Below, in pieces: positions 5,674 to 14,980 of a stretch of 64,000 nucleotides of DNA (positions are counted from its first letter, which is position 1; each line of letters opens with the position of its first letter). The position numbers and the translations under genes were made by a program. The stretch is from Gallionella sp. (GTDB lineage Bacteria; Pseudomonadota; Gammaproteobacteria; Burkholderiales; Gallionellaceae): the NCBI GenBank assembly GCA_028699065.1, contig JAQVVH010000001.1:826326-890325 (forward strand), in the 5' to 3' direction. A model generated the notes under the pieces. It searched no databases, was not told where the DNA came from, and saw only the letters and a list, made by a program, of their open reading frames with translations.

Positions 5674-7464
5674 TTAGGGTTCTTCCGGCCGAAGACTGCC
5701 ATCGGGCAACCGCTTGTGGCAGGTCGCAAAGATTCGCGCCTTGCATGTGCGACAGACCTCCGGATCCAGCTTCGCGTAAATCGGCTCCACCCAGTTGGCC
5801 ATGGCCGGGAAAAACGCTATATCACCGATGTCATCCAGCTTGTCGGCCTTGCGCAAAAATTTGTAGATGGAATCCTTGCAGCGATAGAAATACAGACCGC
5901 CGCCCATCTTCCGCCGGCGGCGGGCTTCCTGCTCCAGCATTTCAGCACCCGCCACGTCCACAAAATTGATTCCGCTCGACAGTACCATGACGGTTTTCTG
6001 GCGCGGATTGGCCTCGTCAATTTCCATCAGTTCGCTGCGCACATAATCCACCGCGCCAAAAAATATCGAGCCGTTGATGCGCACAATACGAAATTGCGGG
6101 CACTCAACCTGTCCTCGCGCATCGATAAAGTGGTAGGCGCCCTCTTCCTTGGCAGGCACCGAAGGATCGACCGTTGGCCGGGAAACCCGATACAGATAAA
6201 GCGCCAGCGACAGCAGGATGCCGAAGAAAATTCCTTTTTCCAGATCAATCAGCGTCCCGATGAGGGTCACGAACAAAGTGACGGTTTCCGCCCGGCTCGT
6301 GCGGCTGATCGAAAAGATATGATGAAAATCGATCAAGCCCCAGGCAACCAGAAACAGAATGCCGGCCATCGCGGCCGTGGGCAGATAGGATGCCAGCGGC
6401 GCGACCAGCAGCAGGATCAGCACGAGGAAAATGGATGCAAAAACGGTCGCCAGGGGCGTGCGTGCGCCGGCCGCGTAATTGACGCCGCTGCGGTTGAACG
6501 AGCCGCAAGAGGCATAACTGGAAAAGAAAGCGCCCACCAGATTGGAAAGCCCCTGCCCGATGAATTCCTGATTGCCGTCGATGCGCTGTTCGGATTTAAC
6601 CGCGATGGCGCGCGAAATGGATACCGCTTCGGTCAATGCCAGCATGGTGACCACCAGCGCGGGGAAAATCACCACACGCAGCGTCTCATAAGAAAAATCC
6701 GGCATTGAGATCGGCGGTAAATGCGAGGCCAGCGCGCCAACCGTTTTAATCTGCGTCGCGTCGGTGCCAAATTTTATATTGATCAGCCACGCTGCCACGC
6801 TGCCAACCACCATCGCGACAATCATGTAAGGCATTTTGGGGGTAAATTTTTTGGCGAAAATACCCGCTGCCAGCGTCACCGCGCCCACGATTGTCACATA
6901 GGGATTGATATCGCCAATTTGCCGAAACAGCTCGGCCAGCACCTCATGGAAATGCGCGCCCCGCGCAATGTCAATGCCGAAGAAATTTTTGACCTGGCTC
7001 CCGGCAATAAGGATCGCGGCACCCGCCGTAAAGCCGATGACTACGGTATGCGAAATAAAATTGACGAGCACACCCATGCGCGCGAGACCCAGGATCAGCT
7101 GAAACAGCCCGGTCAGGAATGTGAGCGTGAGGACCATGCTGATAAATTCTGGCGATCCCGGATCGGCCATTGGACTGATGGCCGCAAACACCGCAATGGA
7201 AATCGCCGTGGTCGGGCCGGAAACCAGATGCCAGCTGGAGCCGAATAGCGCCGCGATGATGGCAGGCAGCATCGCCGCATACAAGCCGTATTCGGGCGGC
7301 ATACCCGCGATGGTGGCGAATGCCACACCCTGCGGCAACACGATTAGCGCACCGGTGATACCGGCGACCAGATCGGCACGGGTGGACTGTTTGTCCACGA
7401 GGTGCTTCCACTGCATGAATGGGAATAGGTGATACAACCAGTACTTTCTTGAGCGCTTGATCAT
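5674..7464 (-). CDS. SulP-family anion transporter with STAS domain
   Basis: A 596-residue inner-membrane carrier. The N-terminal part carries the SulP signature (RADLVAGITGALIVLPQGVAFA, then GMPPEYGLYAAMLPAI) and about 10-12 membrane helices to near residue 420. A cytoplasmic STAS domain follows (about 455-560, RIVRINGSIFFGAVDYV... and ...SGINFVDVAG). The tail is cysteine-rich (C-x2-C-x7-CH). SulP proteins move sulfate, bicarbonate or other anions, commonly inward. Next to sulfite-oxidising genes, sulfate or sulfite movement is an attractive guess, but direction and substrate cannot be read from sequence. Confidence 0.9.
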   Translation of the reverse strand: MIKRSRKYWLYHLFPFMQWKHLVDKQSTRADLVAGITGALIVLPQGVAFATIAGMPPEYGLYAAMLPAIIAALFGSSWHLVSGPTTAISIAVFAAISPMADPGSPEFISMVLTLTFLTGLFQLILGLARMGVLVNFISHTVVIGFTAGAAILIAGSQVKNFFGIDIARGAHFHEVLAELFRQIGDINPYVTIVGAVTLAAGIFAKKFTPKMPYMIVAMVVGSVAAWLINIKFGTDATQIKTVGALASHLPPISMPDFSYETLRVVIFPALVVTMLALTEAVSISRAIAVKSEQRIDGNQEFIGQGLSNLVGAFFSSYASCGSFNRSGVNYAAGARTPLATVFASIFLVLILLLVAPLASYLPTAAMAGILFLVAWGLIDFHHIFSISRTSRAETVTLFVTLIGTLIDLEKGIFFGILLSLALYLYRVSRPTVDPSVPAKEEGAYHFIDARGQVECPQFRIVRINGSIFFGAVDYVRSELMEIDEANPRQKTVMVLSSGINFVDVAGAEMLEQEARRRRKMGGGLYFYRCKDSIYKFLRKADKLDDIGDIAFFPAMANWVEPIYAKLDPEVCRTCKARIFATCHKRLPDGSLRPEEP

Positions 7465-7477
7465 CGACTGACTTGGT

Positions 7478-8449
7478 TCAACCTATGGTCTGGTAATAGA
7501 GATTCTGTGGATGGTTGGCCTGCGCAAAGAAGAACCAGCGCTCGGCCAGCAACCCGGCGTATTGCAGTATAAACGCCAACCCCAGCAGGGCGGGAGTAAA
7601 AAGGCCCAGCGCCAGGAGCACCAGCGGCAGGACGAATCCCAGCAACAGGAAAGCCGGCTTGATGGCACGCAGAAAACCCGCGCTCTTGCCGTGGAAAAAT
7701 TCGCGCGTGTTGAACGAACCGCCCATCGCCCCCATGGAACGCTGGGTGATCTGCGGATGCTTCACGCCAATGGCGGTCTGTATGGTCGAGGTCGGCTTCA
7801 GCCGCGCGTTGCGGAACAGGGATGCGGCACGTCCGATCAAGGCCAGGATGGTGATGATGATGGCCCAGCCGGCGAAAAAGTCGGCTTGGTCCGGTGCAAA
7901 GGATGCGGCATAGAATGCCGCCAGCACGAAGCCGGACGATCCACCCATCAGGATGTAGTTGATCACCGTCAGCGGTGAGTGCCATTCGCGCAGGAAACGC
8001 AGGCAGGCGTAAATCATCGCGGTACACACAAATAGTGCGAAGGCCAGCAGCGTACCCGCCGCCCCCAATATCACCGAGAGATCGATCACCATGCCGCTCG
8101 GCAGGGTCACGATCTCGGGGCGGATACCGAACAGATGCGAAACACCGAACAGAAAAGCGACGCCCATGAATGCGGGCAGCACGATTACTTCGCGCGACAG
8201 CCAGGATGTGCGCCACTGCGTCGCCGCACGCCATGCGCGTTCGGGGCGACCGAGGTGAAAAAATGAAGCGACCAGTCCCGCCGCCAAGAGCGCCAGCACG
8301 ATAAGCGTGCCGTAGCCGTAGAAGTCGTCAGACTGCATCGGCAACAGGCCGAACAGCGCATACGACTGATGCGTGAACAGAGCGAGGAACAGTCCTTGTG
8401 CCGCACCGATCAGGGTCGTCAGGAAAATCACTGAGAATGCTGGTTTCAT
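7478..8449 (-). CDS. soeC: Membrane anchor subunit of sulfite dehydrogenase (SoeC, DmsC-like)
   Basis: A 323-residue protein with about eight hydrophobic helices, of the DmsC family that anchors molybdopterin enzymes and passes electrons to quinone. It is the third gene of soeABC and follows soeB by 20 bases. Opening residues (MKPAFSVIFLTTLIGAAQGLFLA) are typical of DmsC/SoeC. In sulfur oxidisers SoeABC oxidises sulfite to sulfate on the cytoplasmic side of the membrane. The assignment as SoeC rather than another DmsC rests on the sat-apr neighbourhood. Confidence 0.88.
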   Translation of the reverse strand: MKPAFSVIFLTTLIGAAQGLFLALFTHQSYALFGLLPMQSDDFYGYGTLIVLALLAAGLVASFFHLGRPERAWRAATQWRTSWLSREVIVLPAFMGVAFLFGVSHLFGIRPEIVTLPSGMVIDLSVILGAAGTLLAFALFVCTAMIYACLRFLREWHSPLTVINYILMGGSSGFVLAAFYAASFAPDQADFFAGWAIIITILALIGRAASLFRNARLKPTSTIQTAIGVKHPQITQRSMGAMGGSFNTREFFHGKSAGFLRAIKPAFLLLGFVLPLVLLALGLFTPALLGLAFILQYAGLLAERWFFFAQANHPQNLYYQTIG

Positions 8450-8469
8450 AGTCGTTCGTTTCTCTAAAT

Positions 8470-9201
8470 TTACCAGGCCGACGCATCGTCCAGAGTCGAT
8501 TGATCCTTGTCCGGCTTGGGCAGTTGCTGGTCGAGTTTAAGCGGGTTGTCGGCACGCTCCAGTTCGTCCGCGTGGATCTTCATCTTGGTCTTGCGACGCG
8601 GCAGATAGTGGTTGGAAGGGTGTGTCCCCCATTCCGGCATCAGCGCGTAACCGCCGTCTTCGCGGATGGCTTGCGACACCTCGGACTCGGGATCGTGGAT
8701 GTCGCCGAACAAGCGCGCGCTGGTCGGGCATGCCTTCACGCAGGACGGCTTGCGGTCCGCTTCCGGCATGGTCATGTCGTAAATACGGTCTACGCACAGG
8801 GTGCACTTCTTCATCACCTTCTGCTTCTCGTCGATCTCGCGCGCGCCGTAGGGACAGGCCCAAGAGCAATATTTGCAGCCGATGCACTTGTCGTAATCCA
8901 CCAGCACGATGCCGTCTTCCTTGCGCTTGTACGAAGCGCCGGTCGGGCACACCGGCACACACGGCGGATCCTCGCAATGCAGACAGGATTTGGGGAAGTG
9001 CATCGTCTCGCTGTTCGGGAAAGTTCCCATCTCGTAAGTCTGCACACGGTTGAAGAAGGTGCCGGTCGGGTTCTCTCCGTAGGGGCGTTCATCCACCAGC
9101 GGACCAGCCGAGCCGGACGTGTTCCACTCCTTGCAGCTAGTCACGCAGGCACTGCAGCCCACACACACGTTCAGATCGATCACCAGGGCGAGTTGGGTCA
9201 T
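8470..9201 (-). CDS. soeB: Iron-sulfur subunit of sulfite dehydrogenase (SoeB)
   Basis: 243 residues with four ferredoxin-type cysteine clusters: CVGCSACVTSCKEWN near residue 13, CLHCEDPPCVPVCPTGA, CIGCKYCSWACPYGA, and CTLCVDR followed by CVKACPTSA. This matches the DmsB/SoeB pattern that binds four [4Fe-4S] clusters and wires the molybdenum subunit to the membrane anchor. Its start overlaps the soeA stop by ATGA, so translation is coupled. Confidence 0.92.
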   Translation of the reverse strand: MTQLALVIDLNVCVGCSACVTSCKEWNTSGSAGPLVDERPYGENPTGTFFNRVQTYEMGTFPNSETMHFPKSCLHCEDPPCVPVCPTGASYKRKEDGIVLVDYDKCIGCKYCSWACPYGAREIDEKQKVMKKCTLCVDRIYDMTMPEADRKPSCVKACPTSARLFGDIHDPESEVSQAIREDGGYALMPEWGTHPSNHYLPRRKTKMKIHADELERADNPLKLDQQLPKPDKDQSTLDDASAW

Positions 9202-12113
9202 TTCGCACCGCCTTTCTTCTTGCCGCCACCGAAATAAGCCAGCCAGCTCGGCGCCTGTTTCATACCGGGATACTGCTTCATGGGCGGGAACTGTGGCGAG
9301 GTCTGCGTGGGTTCGCCCGCTTCCGCCTTGTAGATGCGCACACGCACGTCATACCAAGCCGCCTGGCCCGTGATCGGGTCGGAGTTGGAGAAACGTGAGC
9401 CGTCTGCCTGCTTCGGCAACTCTTCCGAGATCAAATGATTGAGCAGGAAGCCCTGCTGCGACTCGTTCGCGTCGGGCGTCAAATTCCACGCACCGGCGGC
9501 CTTGCCGATGGCGTTCCAGGTCCACACCGTGCCCGGCTCCACCGACTCGCTGTAGCGCGCCATGCAGCGCACCTTGCCCCATTGCGATTCGCACCAGATC
9601 CAGTCGCCGTCGGCGATGCCCGCGTTCTTCGCGGTCTGTGCATTCACATACAGATAGTTATGCGCATGGATTTGGCGCAACCAGGCGTTCTGTGAATCCC
9701 ACGAGTGGTACATCGCCATCGGGCGCTGCGTCACGGCGGACAGCGGATATTTCTGCTTGTCGCTGGCCTGTGTTTCCAGCGGCTCGTAGTAGAACGGCAA
9801 CGGATCGAAATAGGTCTCGACGCGCTTGGCCAGATGCTTGGGCGGCTGGCGCGTGATGCTCTTGCCCTGCGCGGCGAGGCGGAACTTCTGCATCACCTCG
9901 GAATACAGGTGGATCAGGATGGGCTCGGAATAGCGCGTGATGCCGTTGCGTTGCGACCATTCCAGATAGCCCTTGTTCCAGTTGCGCATGAACTGGTAGG
10001 AACGCGGCAGCACCTCGTGGTGCACGCAGTCGTTCTTGGCGTACATTTCCCACTGGTTCGGGTTCGGCTCGCCCTTCATACTCTTCTCGCCACCCTTGCC
10101 GCGCCAGCCGGAGAGGAAGCCAATGCCGGAACCCGGCGCGGTTTCCCAGTTGACGATGAAATCAGGATAGTCGCGATACTTGCGCGTGCCATCAGCGGTC
10201 ACAAACGCCGGCAGTTTCAAACGCGTACCGAGTTCGATCAGCACTTCCTGGAAAGGACGGCACTCGCCGGTACGCGGCATCACCGGGATCCGCACCGAGT
10301 CCACCGGGCCGTCAAACTCAGAGATCGGACGGTCCAGCATGGACATCACATCGTGACGTTCCAGATAGGTCGTGTCAGGCAAAATTAAGTCGGCGAAAGC
10401 GGTGGTCTCGGAATGGAAGGCGTCGCACACCACGATGTTGGGGATCTTGTACTCGCCGTTCTCGTCCTTGTCTGTGAGCATTTTGCGCACCTCTGACGTG
10501 TTCATGGTGGAGTTCCAAGCCATGTTGGCCATGAACAGCAGCAGCGTGTCGATCTTGTACGGATCCCCGCGCCAGGCGTTGGTGATCACGTTGTGCATCA
10601 GACCGTGTGCGGACAGCGGATATTCCCATGAGAAGCCCTTGTCAATACGTACCGGCTCACCTTCCTTGTCCACGAACAGATCGTCAGGGTCTGCCGGCCA
10701 GCCCAACGGCATGCCGTCCAGCGGCGTGTTCGGCTGCACCGCGCGAGGGTCGTTGGGCGGACGCGCGCAGGGCGGGATCGGACGCGGGAAGGGCGGCTTG
10801 TGACGGAAGCCCCCGGGACGGTCAATGGTGCCCAGCAATGTCATCAGGATGGACAGCGCACGGATGGTATGGAAACCATTGGAGTGCGCGGCCAGACCAC
10901 GCATGGCATGGAAGGCCACCGGATTGCCTGTGACGCTGCTGTGCTCTTTGCCCCAAGAGTCCGTCCACGCGATCGGCAGTTCAATCTTCTGGTCGCGTGC
11001 GGTGATGCCCATCTCGTGCGCCAACCGGCGAATGGTGTCGGCAGAAATGCCGGTCACCCCTTCAGCCCATTCAGGCGTGTATTCCGCGACGCGCTCTTTC
11101 AACAACTGGAACGCGGGTTTGACCGGCGTGCCATCAGACAGTTTGAACTCACCGCGCAGGAAAGGATCGGCCCCTTCGGTATGCGTCACCACCGGCTTGT
11201 TGGTATTGCGGTCCCACCACAGCTTATTCTGCGGGTCGTAGCAACCCTCTTCTTCCGGCACTTCGGTGCGCACGAACATGCCGAACTCGTCATGTTCCGC
11301 ATCCAGGTTCACCAGTTGGCCGGAGTTGGTATAGCGCACCAGAAACTCGCGGTCATACAGCCCCAGCTCGATCAGCTCGTGGATGATGGCGAGGAACAGA
11401 GCACCGTCGGTGCCGGGACGGATGGGCACCCATTCGTCAGCGATGGCCGAGTAACCGGTGCGCACCGGATTGATGGAAATGAAGCGGCCGCCCTCGCGTT
11501 TGAATTTGGACAGCGCGACTTTAAGCGGGTTGGAGTGATGGTCCTCGGCCGTGCCGATCATGATAAACAACTTGGAGCGTTCCAGATCGGGGCCGCCGAA
11601 TTCCCAGAATGAACCGCCGATGGTGTAGATCATGCCAGCCGCCATGTTGACCGAGCAGAAACCACCGTGCGCCGCGTAGTTGGGCGTGCCGAACTGGCGC
11701 GCGAACATGCCGGTCAGCGCCTGCATCTGGTCGCGCCCGGTGAACAAGGCGAACTTCTTCGGATCTGTCGCACGCAGCTTGCCCAGACGCTCGGCCAGGA
11801 TGCTGAAGGTCTCTTCCCAGCTGATCTCCTCGAACTCGCCTGCGCCGCGCTCGCTACCGGGCTTACGGCGCAACGGCTTGGTCAAACGGGCCGGCGAATA
11901 CTGCTTCATGATGCCGGAAGAGCCTTTGGCACAGATGACGCCGCCGTTCAACGGGTGATCGGGATTGCCGTCGATGTAACGCACCTCACCGTTGCGCAGA
12001 TGCACGCGGATGCCACAGCGGCAGGCGCACATATAACAGGTGGTCTTCTTGATCTCGGTGGTGGCCCCGGCAACCGGCGGTGCCAGTGGGTCGTGCAATG
12101 GAGTCGATGGCAT
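9198..12113 (-). CDS. soeA: Molybdopterin catalytic subunit of sulfite dehydrogenase (SoeA)
   Basis: A protein of about 971 residues in the DMSO-reductase family. The N-terminal CYMCACRCGIRVH with a later Cys in GGVICAKG binds one [4Fe-4S] cluster; molybdopterin-binding domains follow, ending with the C-terminal dinucleotide-binding domain (from about residue 790). There is no twin-arginine signal, in line with a cytoplasmic enzyme, unlike periplasmic DmsA. ATG 12113 is preferred; a TTG two codons upstream is possible. SoeABC catalyses direct oxidation of sulfite to sulfate with electrons to quinone. It is transcribed away from sat-aprMBA. Confidence 0.9.
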   Translation of the reverse strand: MPSTPLHDPLAPPVAGATTEIKKTTCYMCACRCGIRVHLRNGEVRYIDGNPDHPLNGGVICAKGSSGIMKQYSPARLTKPLRRKPGSERGAGEFEEISWEETFSILAERLGKLRATDPKKFALFTGRDQMQALTGMFARQFGTPNYAAHGGFCSVNMAAGMIYTIGGSFWEFGGPDLERSKLFIMIGTAEDHHSNPLKVALSKFKREGGRFISINPVRTGYSAIADEWVPIRPGTDGALFLAIIHELIELGLYDREFLVRYTNSGQLVNLDAEHDEFGMFVRTEVPEEEGCYDPQNKLWWDRNTNKPVVTHTEGADPFLRGEFKLSDGTPVKPAFQLLKERVAEYTPEWAEGVTGISADTIRRLAHEMGITARDQKIELPIAWTDSWGKEHSSVTGNPVAFHAMRGLAAHSNGFHTIRALSILMTLLGTIDRPGGFRHKPPFPRPIPPCARPPNDPRAVQPNTPLDGMPLGWPADPDDLFVDKEGEPVRIDKGFSWEYPLSAHGLMHNVITNAWRGDPYKIDTLLLFMANMAWNSTMNTSEVRKMLTDKDENGEYKIPNIVVCDAFHSETTAFADLILPDTTYLERHDVMSMLDRPISEFDGPVDSVRIPVMPRTGECRPFQEVLIELGTRLKLPAFVTADGTRKYRDYPDFIVNWETAPGSGIGFLSGWRGKGGEKSMKGEPNPNQWEMYAKNDCVHHEVLPRSYQFMRNWNKGYLEWSQRNGITRYSEPILIHLYSEVMQKFRLAAQGKSITRQPPKHLAKRVETYFDPLPFYYEPLETQASDKQKYPLSAVTQRPMAMYHSWDSQNAWLRQIHAHNYLYVNAQTAKNAGIADGDWIWCESQWGKVRCMARYSESVEPGTVWTWNAIGKAAGAWNLTPDANESQQGFLLNHLISEELPKQADGSRFSNSDPITGQAAWYDVRVRIYKAEAGEPTQTSPQFPPMKQYPGMKQAPSWLAYFGGGKKKGGAK

Positions 12114-12119
12114 GGGCAA

Positions 12120-12387
12120 AATCTTTTATGGGTTGAAATCAGCGGAGCGCGGCGCATTTTTGGTATGCCGCTACCCTACGAAATTACTCAATCTTTCAGG
12201 GTTGTCAGTATGCGTATCCCTTGCCACCACTGCCATAGCCGTAATGAGGGGGAACGGAATAACCCATAAGGGGGGGGTGACCCTCAACCCATGAGGGGTA
12301 TCGCCTCATATGAGATGTTCCTCTACTGTACGTTCCAGAATAATTATATTGTCTACTTCTGTAGCTGCACCCATTCAGGGAGGCTTT
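12120..12387. promoter_or_regulatory. Shared soeA/sat control region with repeated G-tract palindromes
   Basis: This 268-bp divergent region holds TAACCC-ATAA-GGGG at 12260-12273 and CAACCC-ATGA-GGGG at 12285-12298. The sites are 25 bases apart, start to start, so they would lie on nearly the same DNA face. Further ATGAGGGG and CCTCAT elements occur at 12244-12252 and 12305-12310. An AT-rich stretch (TAATTATATTG, about 12340-12350) before the sat ribosome-binding site may hold the sat promoter. Binding by a common regulator of both sulfite routes is inferred from the repeats. Confidence 0.5.
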
Positions 12388-13563
12388 ATGGCATTGGTAA
12401 ACCCGCACGGCGGGGGCGATCTGAATCCGCTGTTGCTGGTGGGCGAAGATCTGATCGCCGAACTGAACAGGGCGAACACTTATCCCAAAGTGACCGTGAG
12501 TTCGCGCGAAAAGGGCGACCTCATCATGCTCGGTATCGGCGGTTTCACACCGCTGGAGGGATTCATGAGCCACGCCGACTGGCAGGGTGTATGCGACGGC
12601 ATGACGCTCACCAACGGCCTGTTCTGGCCCATTCCCATCACCCTATCCACAGATAAATCTACGGCAGACGCCATCCCTACCGGCAGCAACATCGCACTGG
12701 TCGATCCTGACGACGGCAGCATTCTTGCCACCATGCTGGTGACGCAGAAATACACCATCGACAAGGCGCACGAATGCGCCACCGTGTTCGGCACCACTGA
12801 CCTCGAGCACCCCGGTGTAAAAATGGTGATGGAACAGGGCGAAGTAAATCTGGCCGGCCCGGTGAAAGTGTTGTCGCAAGGCGGCTTCCCGCAGAAATAC
12901 GGCGCGCTGTTCATGACGCCGAAAGAAACGCGCGCCCTGTTCAACGAGCTGGGATGGAGCAAGGTGGCCGCATTTCAGACGCGCAACCCCATGCACCGTT
13001 CGCATGAATATCTGGCAAAGATCGCCATCGAAGTGTGCGATGGCGTGATGATTCATTCCCTGCTCGGCAATCTCAAGCCGGGCGACATCCCGGCCGAGGT
13101 GCGCACCCATGCCATCATTGCGCTGACCGGCAACTACTTCGTCGGCAAGACCGTCGTCCAGGCGGGCTATCCGCTGGACATGCGTTATGCCGGTCCGCGT
13201 GAAGCGCTGCTTCACGCGCTATTTCGCCAGAACTATGGCTGCTCGCATCTCATCGTCGGTCGCGACCACGCCGGCGTGGGCAAATACTATGGCCCGTTCG
13301 ACGCGCACCATATCTTCGATAAAATCCCCAGGGATGCACTGGAGACACAGGCACTCAAGATCGATGTCTCTTTCTGGTGCTACAAATGTGGCGGCATGGC
13401 CTCGGCGCGCACCTGCCCGCATTCCGATGCCGATCGGCTGCAAGTGTCCGGCACTCAATTGCGCAAGATGCTGTCCGAAGGCGAGGACGTGCCTCCCGAA
13501 TTCAGTCGCCCGGAAGTGGTGGAGATATTGCGCAAATATTACGCAGGATTGAATAGCGGATAA
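12388..13563 (+). CDS. sat: ATP sulfurylase (sulfate adenylyltransferase)
   Basis: 391 residues of the homo-oligomeric Sat family. QTRNPMH (197-203) and GRDHAG (291-296) are the nucleotide-binding motifs, and CYKC...C.H (Cys331, Cys334, Cys343, His345) forms the zinc site seen in sulfur-oxidiser enzymes. In this setting Sat runs in reverse, turning APS and pyrophosphate into ATP and sulfate. GGGAGG precedes ATG 12388. It heads sat-aprMBA, the indirect sulfite-oxidation pathway. Confidence 0.96.
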   Translation: MALVNPHGGGDLNPLLLVGEDLIAELNRANTYPKVTVSSREKGDLIMLGIGGFTPLEGFMSHADWQGVCDGMTLTNGLFWPIPITLSTDKSTADAIPTGSNIALVDPDDGSILATMLVTQKYTIDKAHECATVFGTTDLEHPGVKMVMEQGEVNLAGPVKVLSQGGFPQKYGALFMTPKETRALFNELGWSKVAAFQTRNPMHRSHEYLAKIAIEVCDGVMIHSLLGNLKPGDIPAEVRTHAIIALTGNYFVGKTVVQAGYPLDMRYAGPREALLHALFRQNYGCSHLIVGRDHAGVGKYYGPFDAHHIFDKIPRDALETQALKIDVSFWCYKCGGMASARTCPHSDADRLQVSGTQLRKMLSEGEDVPPEFSRPEVVEILRKYYAGLNSG

Positions 13564-13618
13564 ACGGCTGATCGATTGACTAATAACTGGTGACTAAAAA
13601 TATTTTGAGGAGAAACCG

Positions 13619-14455
13619 ATGTTCACGAGCAACCACTTCGCCGCACTTTCAGAAGTTATATCCCCCACAATGATGCAGGGCTATGTCGTCCTTATGGTTC
13701 TGCTGGTCATGGGCGGGACGATACTTGACATGCTGCACAAAAAAAGCGCGCAGTACTTTTTCGAAAATGCGAAAAAAGCGAAGAAAAGTGCAAAACGCTC
13801 GGTGAGTGGCGGAGAGAAAGCGGCAATCGCCGCCTCCGTGCTAATAAACGAGGTTTTGACATCCGGCGAATTCAAAAACCCACGGCGCCGGCTTTCCCAC
13901 CTGTTAACCATGTACGGATTCATCACTTTCGCTGTGACTACTGCAATCATGATCTTCGGCTATTCCTCACCGGCCGAACCCACCCCGGCCCTGCTGCCAC
14001 AGCTGTGGCATATCGGCGCCCTGATGCTGGCCGTTGGCGGATACTGGTTCTGGTTCTTCATTCGTGTTGATGTGTCTGCGGAAGGCCTGCCATGGTTTCG
14101 GTTCGAGCGCGCGGACTTGTTCATTCTCTCGCTGCTTGCCACCTCGACTTTCGCATTGATCTGGTCATTCACCGGCGGCGGACTGACCATCTTCTTTGCC
14201 CTGTTCATCCTGGCAAGCACCGTGCTCTTTGGGGGTGTTTATTGGTCCAAGTTCGCTCACATGTTTTTCAAACCCGCCGCGGCCCATCAGAAAAAAATTA
14301 CCCGGGCCGATGGCTCCCGGGAGAATTTACCGCCTGACTATGATTTGACGGATCCTGAAGTACAACGGAAGTTTCCGGATGTTCCCATGTATATGGGCAA
14401 GAATCCGCCCAATATGGGGCTTTGTATCAAGGCTGAGAAACCGCAGCATTATTAA
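13619..14455 (+). CDS. aprM: APS reductase membrane anchor AprM
   Basis: 278 residues with about five to six hydrophobic segments (for example 20-35, 98-114, 128-146 and 166-203). It is encoded between sat and aprB, as in sulfur oxidisers that lack QmoABC. AprM is thought to link soluble AprAB to the quinone pool. A polar C-terminal tail contains DPEVQRKFPDVPMYMGKNPP. TTTGAGGAG before the ATG is a good ribosome-binding site. Confidence 0.9.
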   Translation: MFTSNHFAALSEVISPTMMQGYVVLMVLLVMGGTILDMLHKKSAQYFFENAKKAKKSAKRSVSGGEKAAIAASVLINEVLTSGEFKNPRRRLSHLLTMYGFITFAVTTAIMIFGYSSPAEPTPALLPQLWHIGALMLAVGGYWFWFFIRVDVSAEGLPWFRFERADLFILSLLATSTFALIWSFTGGGLTIFFALFILASTVLFGGVYWSKFAHMFFKPAAAHQKKITRADGSRENLPPDYDLTDPEVQRKFPDVPMYMGKNPPNMGLCIKAEKPQHY

Positions 14456-14497
14456 TTCTGACTCGACCGATTACCTAAAAAATAGAGGAATACAATC

Positions 14498-14980
14498 ATG
14501 CCAACCTTTGTATATATGACGCGTTGCGATGGCTGTGGTCACTGCGTTGACATCTGTCCATCAGACATCATGCACATCGACAAAAAGCTGCGACGCGCAT
14601 ACAACATCGAACCCAACATGTGCTGGGAATGCTATTCCTGCGTAAAAGCCTGCCCACACCAGGCGATTGATGTACGCGGCTATGCCGATTTCGCGCCACT
14701 GGGCCACTCGGTACGCGTGCTCCGGGATGAGGAAAAAGGCACCATTGCATGGCGCATCAAGTTCCGCAACGGTAAAAAAGATATGGAGTTGTTGGCGCCT
14801 ATCACGACCAAGCCTTGGGGCTCGGCGACGCCGAAACTTGCAGATGTACCTGCGCCCAGCAAGGAAATGCGTGACAGCCAGTTATTGTTTAACGAACCGA
14901 AATATATCCGCATGGATGAAGGCGGCCTGCATACGCTGGAATCCAATGGTCTGGAAATCAAAGAGGGAGTGCAATACTAA
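14498..14980 (+). CDS. aprB: Adenylylsulfate reductase beta subunit
   Basis: 160 residues with two ferredoxin-like clusters: CDGCGHCVDICPSD (near residue 11) and CWECYSCVKACPHQ (near residue 47). The C-terminal segment wraps AprA in known structures. AprB moves electrons between the AprA flavin and the membrane partner. The stop overlaps the aprA start (TAATG), typical of a tightly coupled heterodimer. Confidence 0.96.
   Translation: MPTFVYMTRCDGCGHCVDICPSDIMHIDKKLRRAYNIEPNMCWECYSCVKACPHQAIDVRGYADFAPLGHSVRVLRDEEKGTIAWRIKFRNGKKDMELLAPITTKPWGSATPKLADVPAPSKEMRDSQLLFNEPKYIRMDEGGLHTLESNGLEIKEGVQY

Noticed and set aside
5647-6708. 353-codon plus-strand frame
   Set aside because: Antisense to the clearly real SulP gene; composition is typical of a shadow frame.
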